Assembly (NCBI GenBank): GCA_023424785.1
Contig: JAFADP010000082.1
Span: 1-7,092 of the forward strand
DNA: 7,092 nucleotides
Reading direction: 5' to 3'
Source of the DNA: Bacillota bacterium
GTDB taxonomy: Bacteria > Bacillota > Clostridia > Clostridiales > Clostridiaceae
The notes beneath the pieces are model-generated. The model searched no databases. It was not told the DNA's origin and saw nothing but the letters and a program-made list of their open reading frames with translations. Of the stretch, positions 6,963 through 7,092 are shown in pieces (the first letter of the stretch is position 1; each line of letters opens with the position of its first letter). Position numbers and translations under genes: made by a program.

Positions 6963-7035
6963 GTCATAACTTGCACTACTAATTAAAATTAGCATCTTTA
7001 CTTGTGATATAGGAACTGTTATTTATTCTAAATAA

Positions 7036-7092
7036 CTAAGCTTCATTCTTTTGAGCTATTTTTTCTGTTGTTCTTTGGTCTATTTCTTTCTT
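7036..7092 (-). CDS. Possible C-terminus of a convergent gene (partial)
   Basis: Read on the minus strand from the window edge, 18 codons stay open and end at a TAG at 7036-7038. The peptide, KKEIDQRTTEKIAQKNEA, is hydrophilic and rich in Lys, Glu and Gln, as many protein C-termini are. The hairpin at 6935-6962, about 74 bases further on, would serve as its terminator. Nothing identifies the protein, and such a short open stretch can occur by chance. Confidence 0.3.
   Translation of the reverse strand, partial: KKEIDQRTTEKIAQKNEA

Noticed and set aside
6979..6992. Palindrome CTAATTAAAATTAG
   Set aside because: It is short, almost entirely A/T, and has no associated promoter or gene start; expected by chance at this base composition.
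7018..7036. Short inverted repeat GTTATTTA-TTC-TAAATAAC as a terminator
   Set aside because: The stem is nearly all A-T with a 3-base loop and no following T-tract, so it is weak and likely chance in AT-rich DNA.

Overview
The window looks like chromosomal DNA of a low-GC Firmicute, most likely Clostridium sensu stricto. The bases are strongly AT-rich, codons such as AGA, ATA and TTA dominate, Shine-Dalgarno sites are strong (GGAGG), and intergenic gaps are short. The species assignment is inference.

Six complete genes run in the same direction and fill almost the whole window. Genes 1-4 (67-3807) encode a complete ABC importer of the spermidine/putrescine (Pot) architecture, in the order permease (PotB-type), permease (PotC-type), ATPase (PotA-type), lipoprotein substrate-binding protein (PotD-type). 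Gene 5 (3827-5539) is an adenine deaminase. Gene 6 (5606-6922) is an amidohydrolase most like 5'-methylthioadenosine/S-adenosylhomocysteine (MTA/SAH) deaminases. Gaps through gene 5 are 1-27 nt, which indicates one transcript. A perfect 11-bp hairpin sits in the 66-nt gap before gene 6, so that gene may be expressed at a different level.

Upstream (1-66) there is a near-perfect 24-bp dyad overlapping a TATAAT -10-like hexamer. Its core resembles a single Bacillus-type PurR box. Downstream, a hairpin at 6935-6962 probably ends transcription, and the last 57 bases may hold the C-terminus of a convergent minus-strand gene.

The main point of interest is function. By family this is a polyamine transporter. 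However, in an alignment made from memory the binding protein lacks nearly all residues that bind spermidine in E. coli PotD, and the transporter genes are followed directly by two purine-deaminating enzymes. I infer that the operon may import a purine base or nucleoside (or a related compound) and deaminate it inside the cell, giving hypoxanthine or inosine-type products and ammonia. The alternative is a true polyamine importer co-expressed with enzymes that clear MTA and adenine, by-products of polyamine synthesis. No mobile element, CRISPR array, tRNA, rRNA or recognisable riboswitch was seen.
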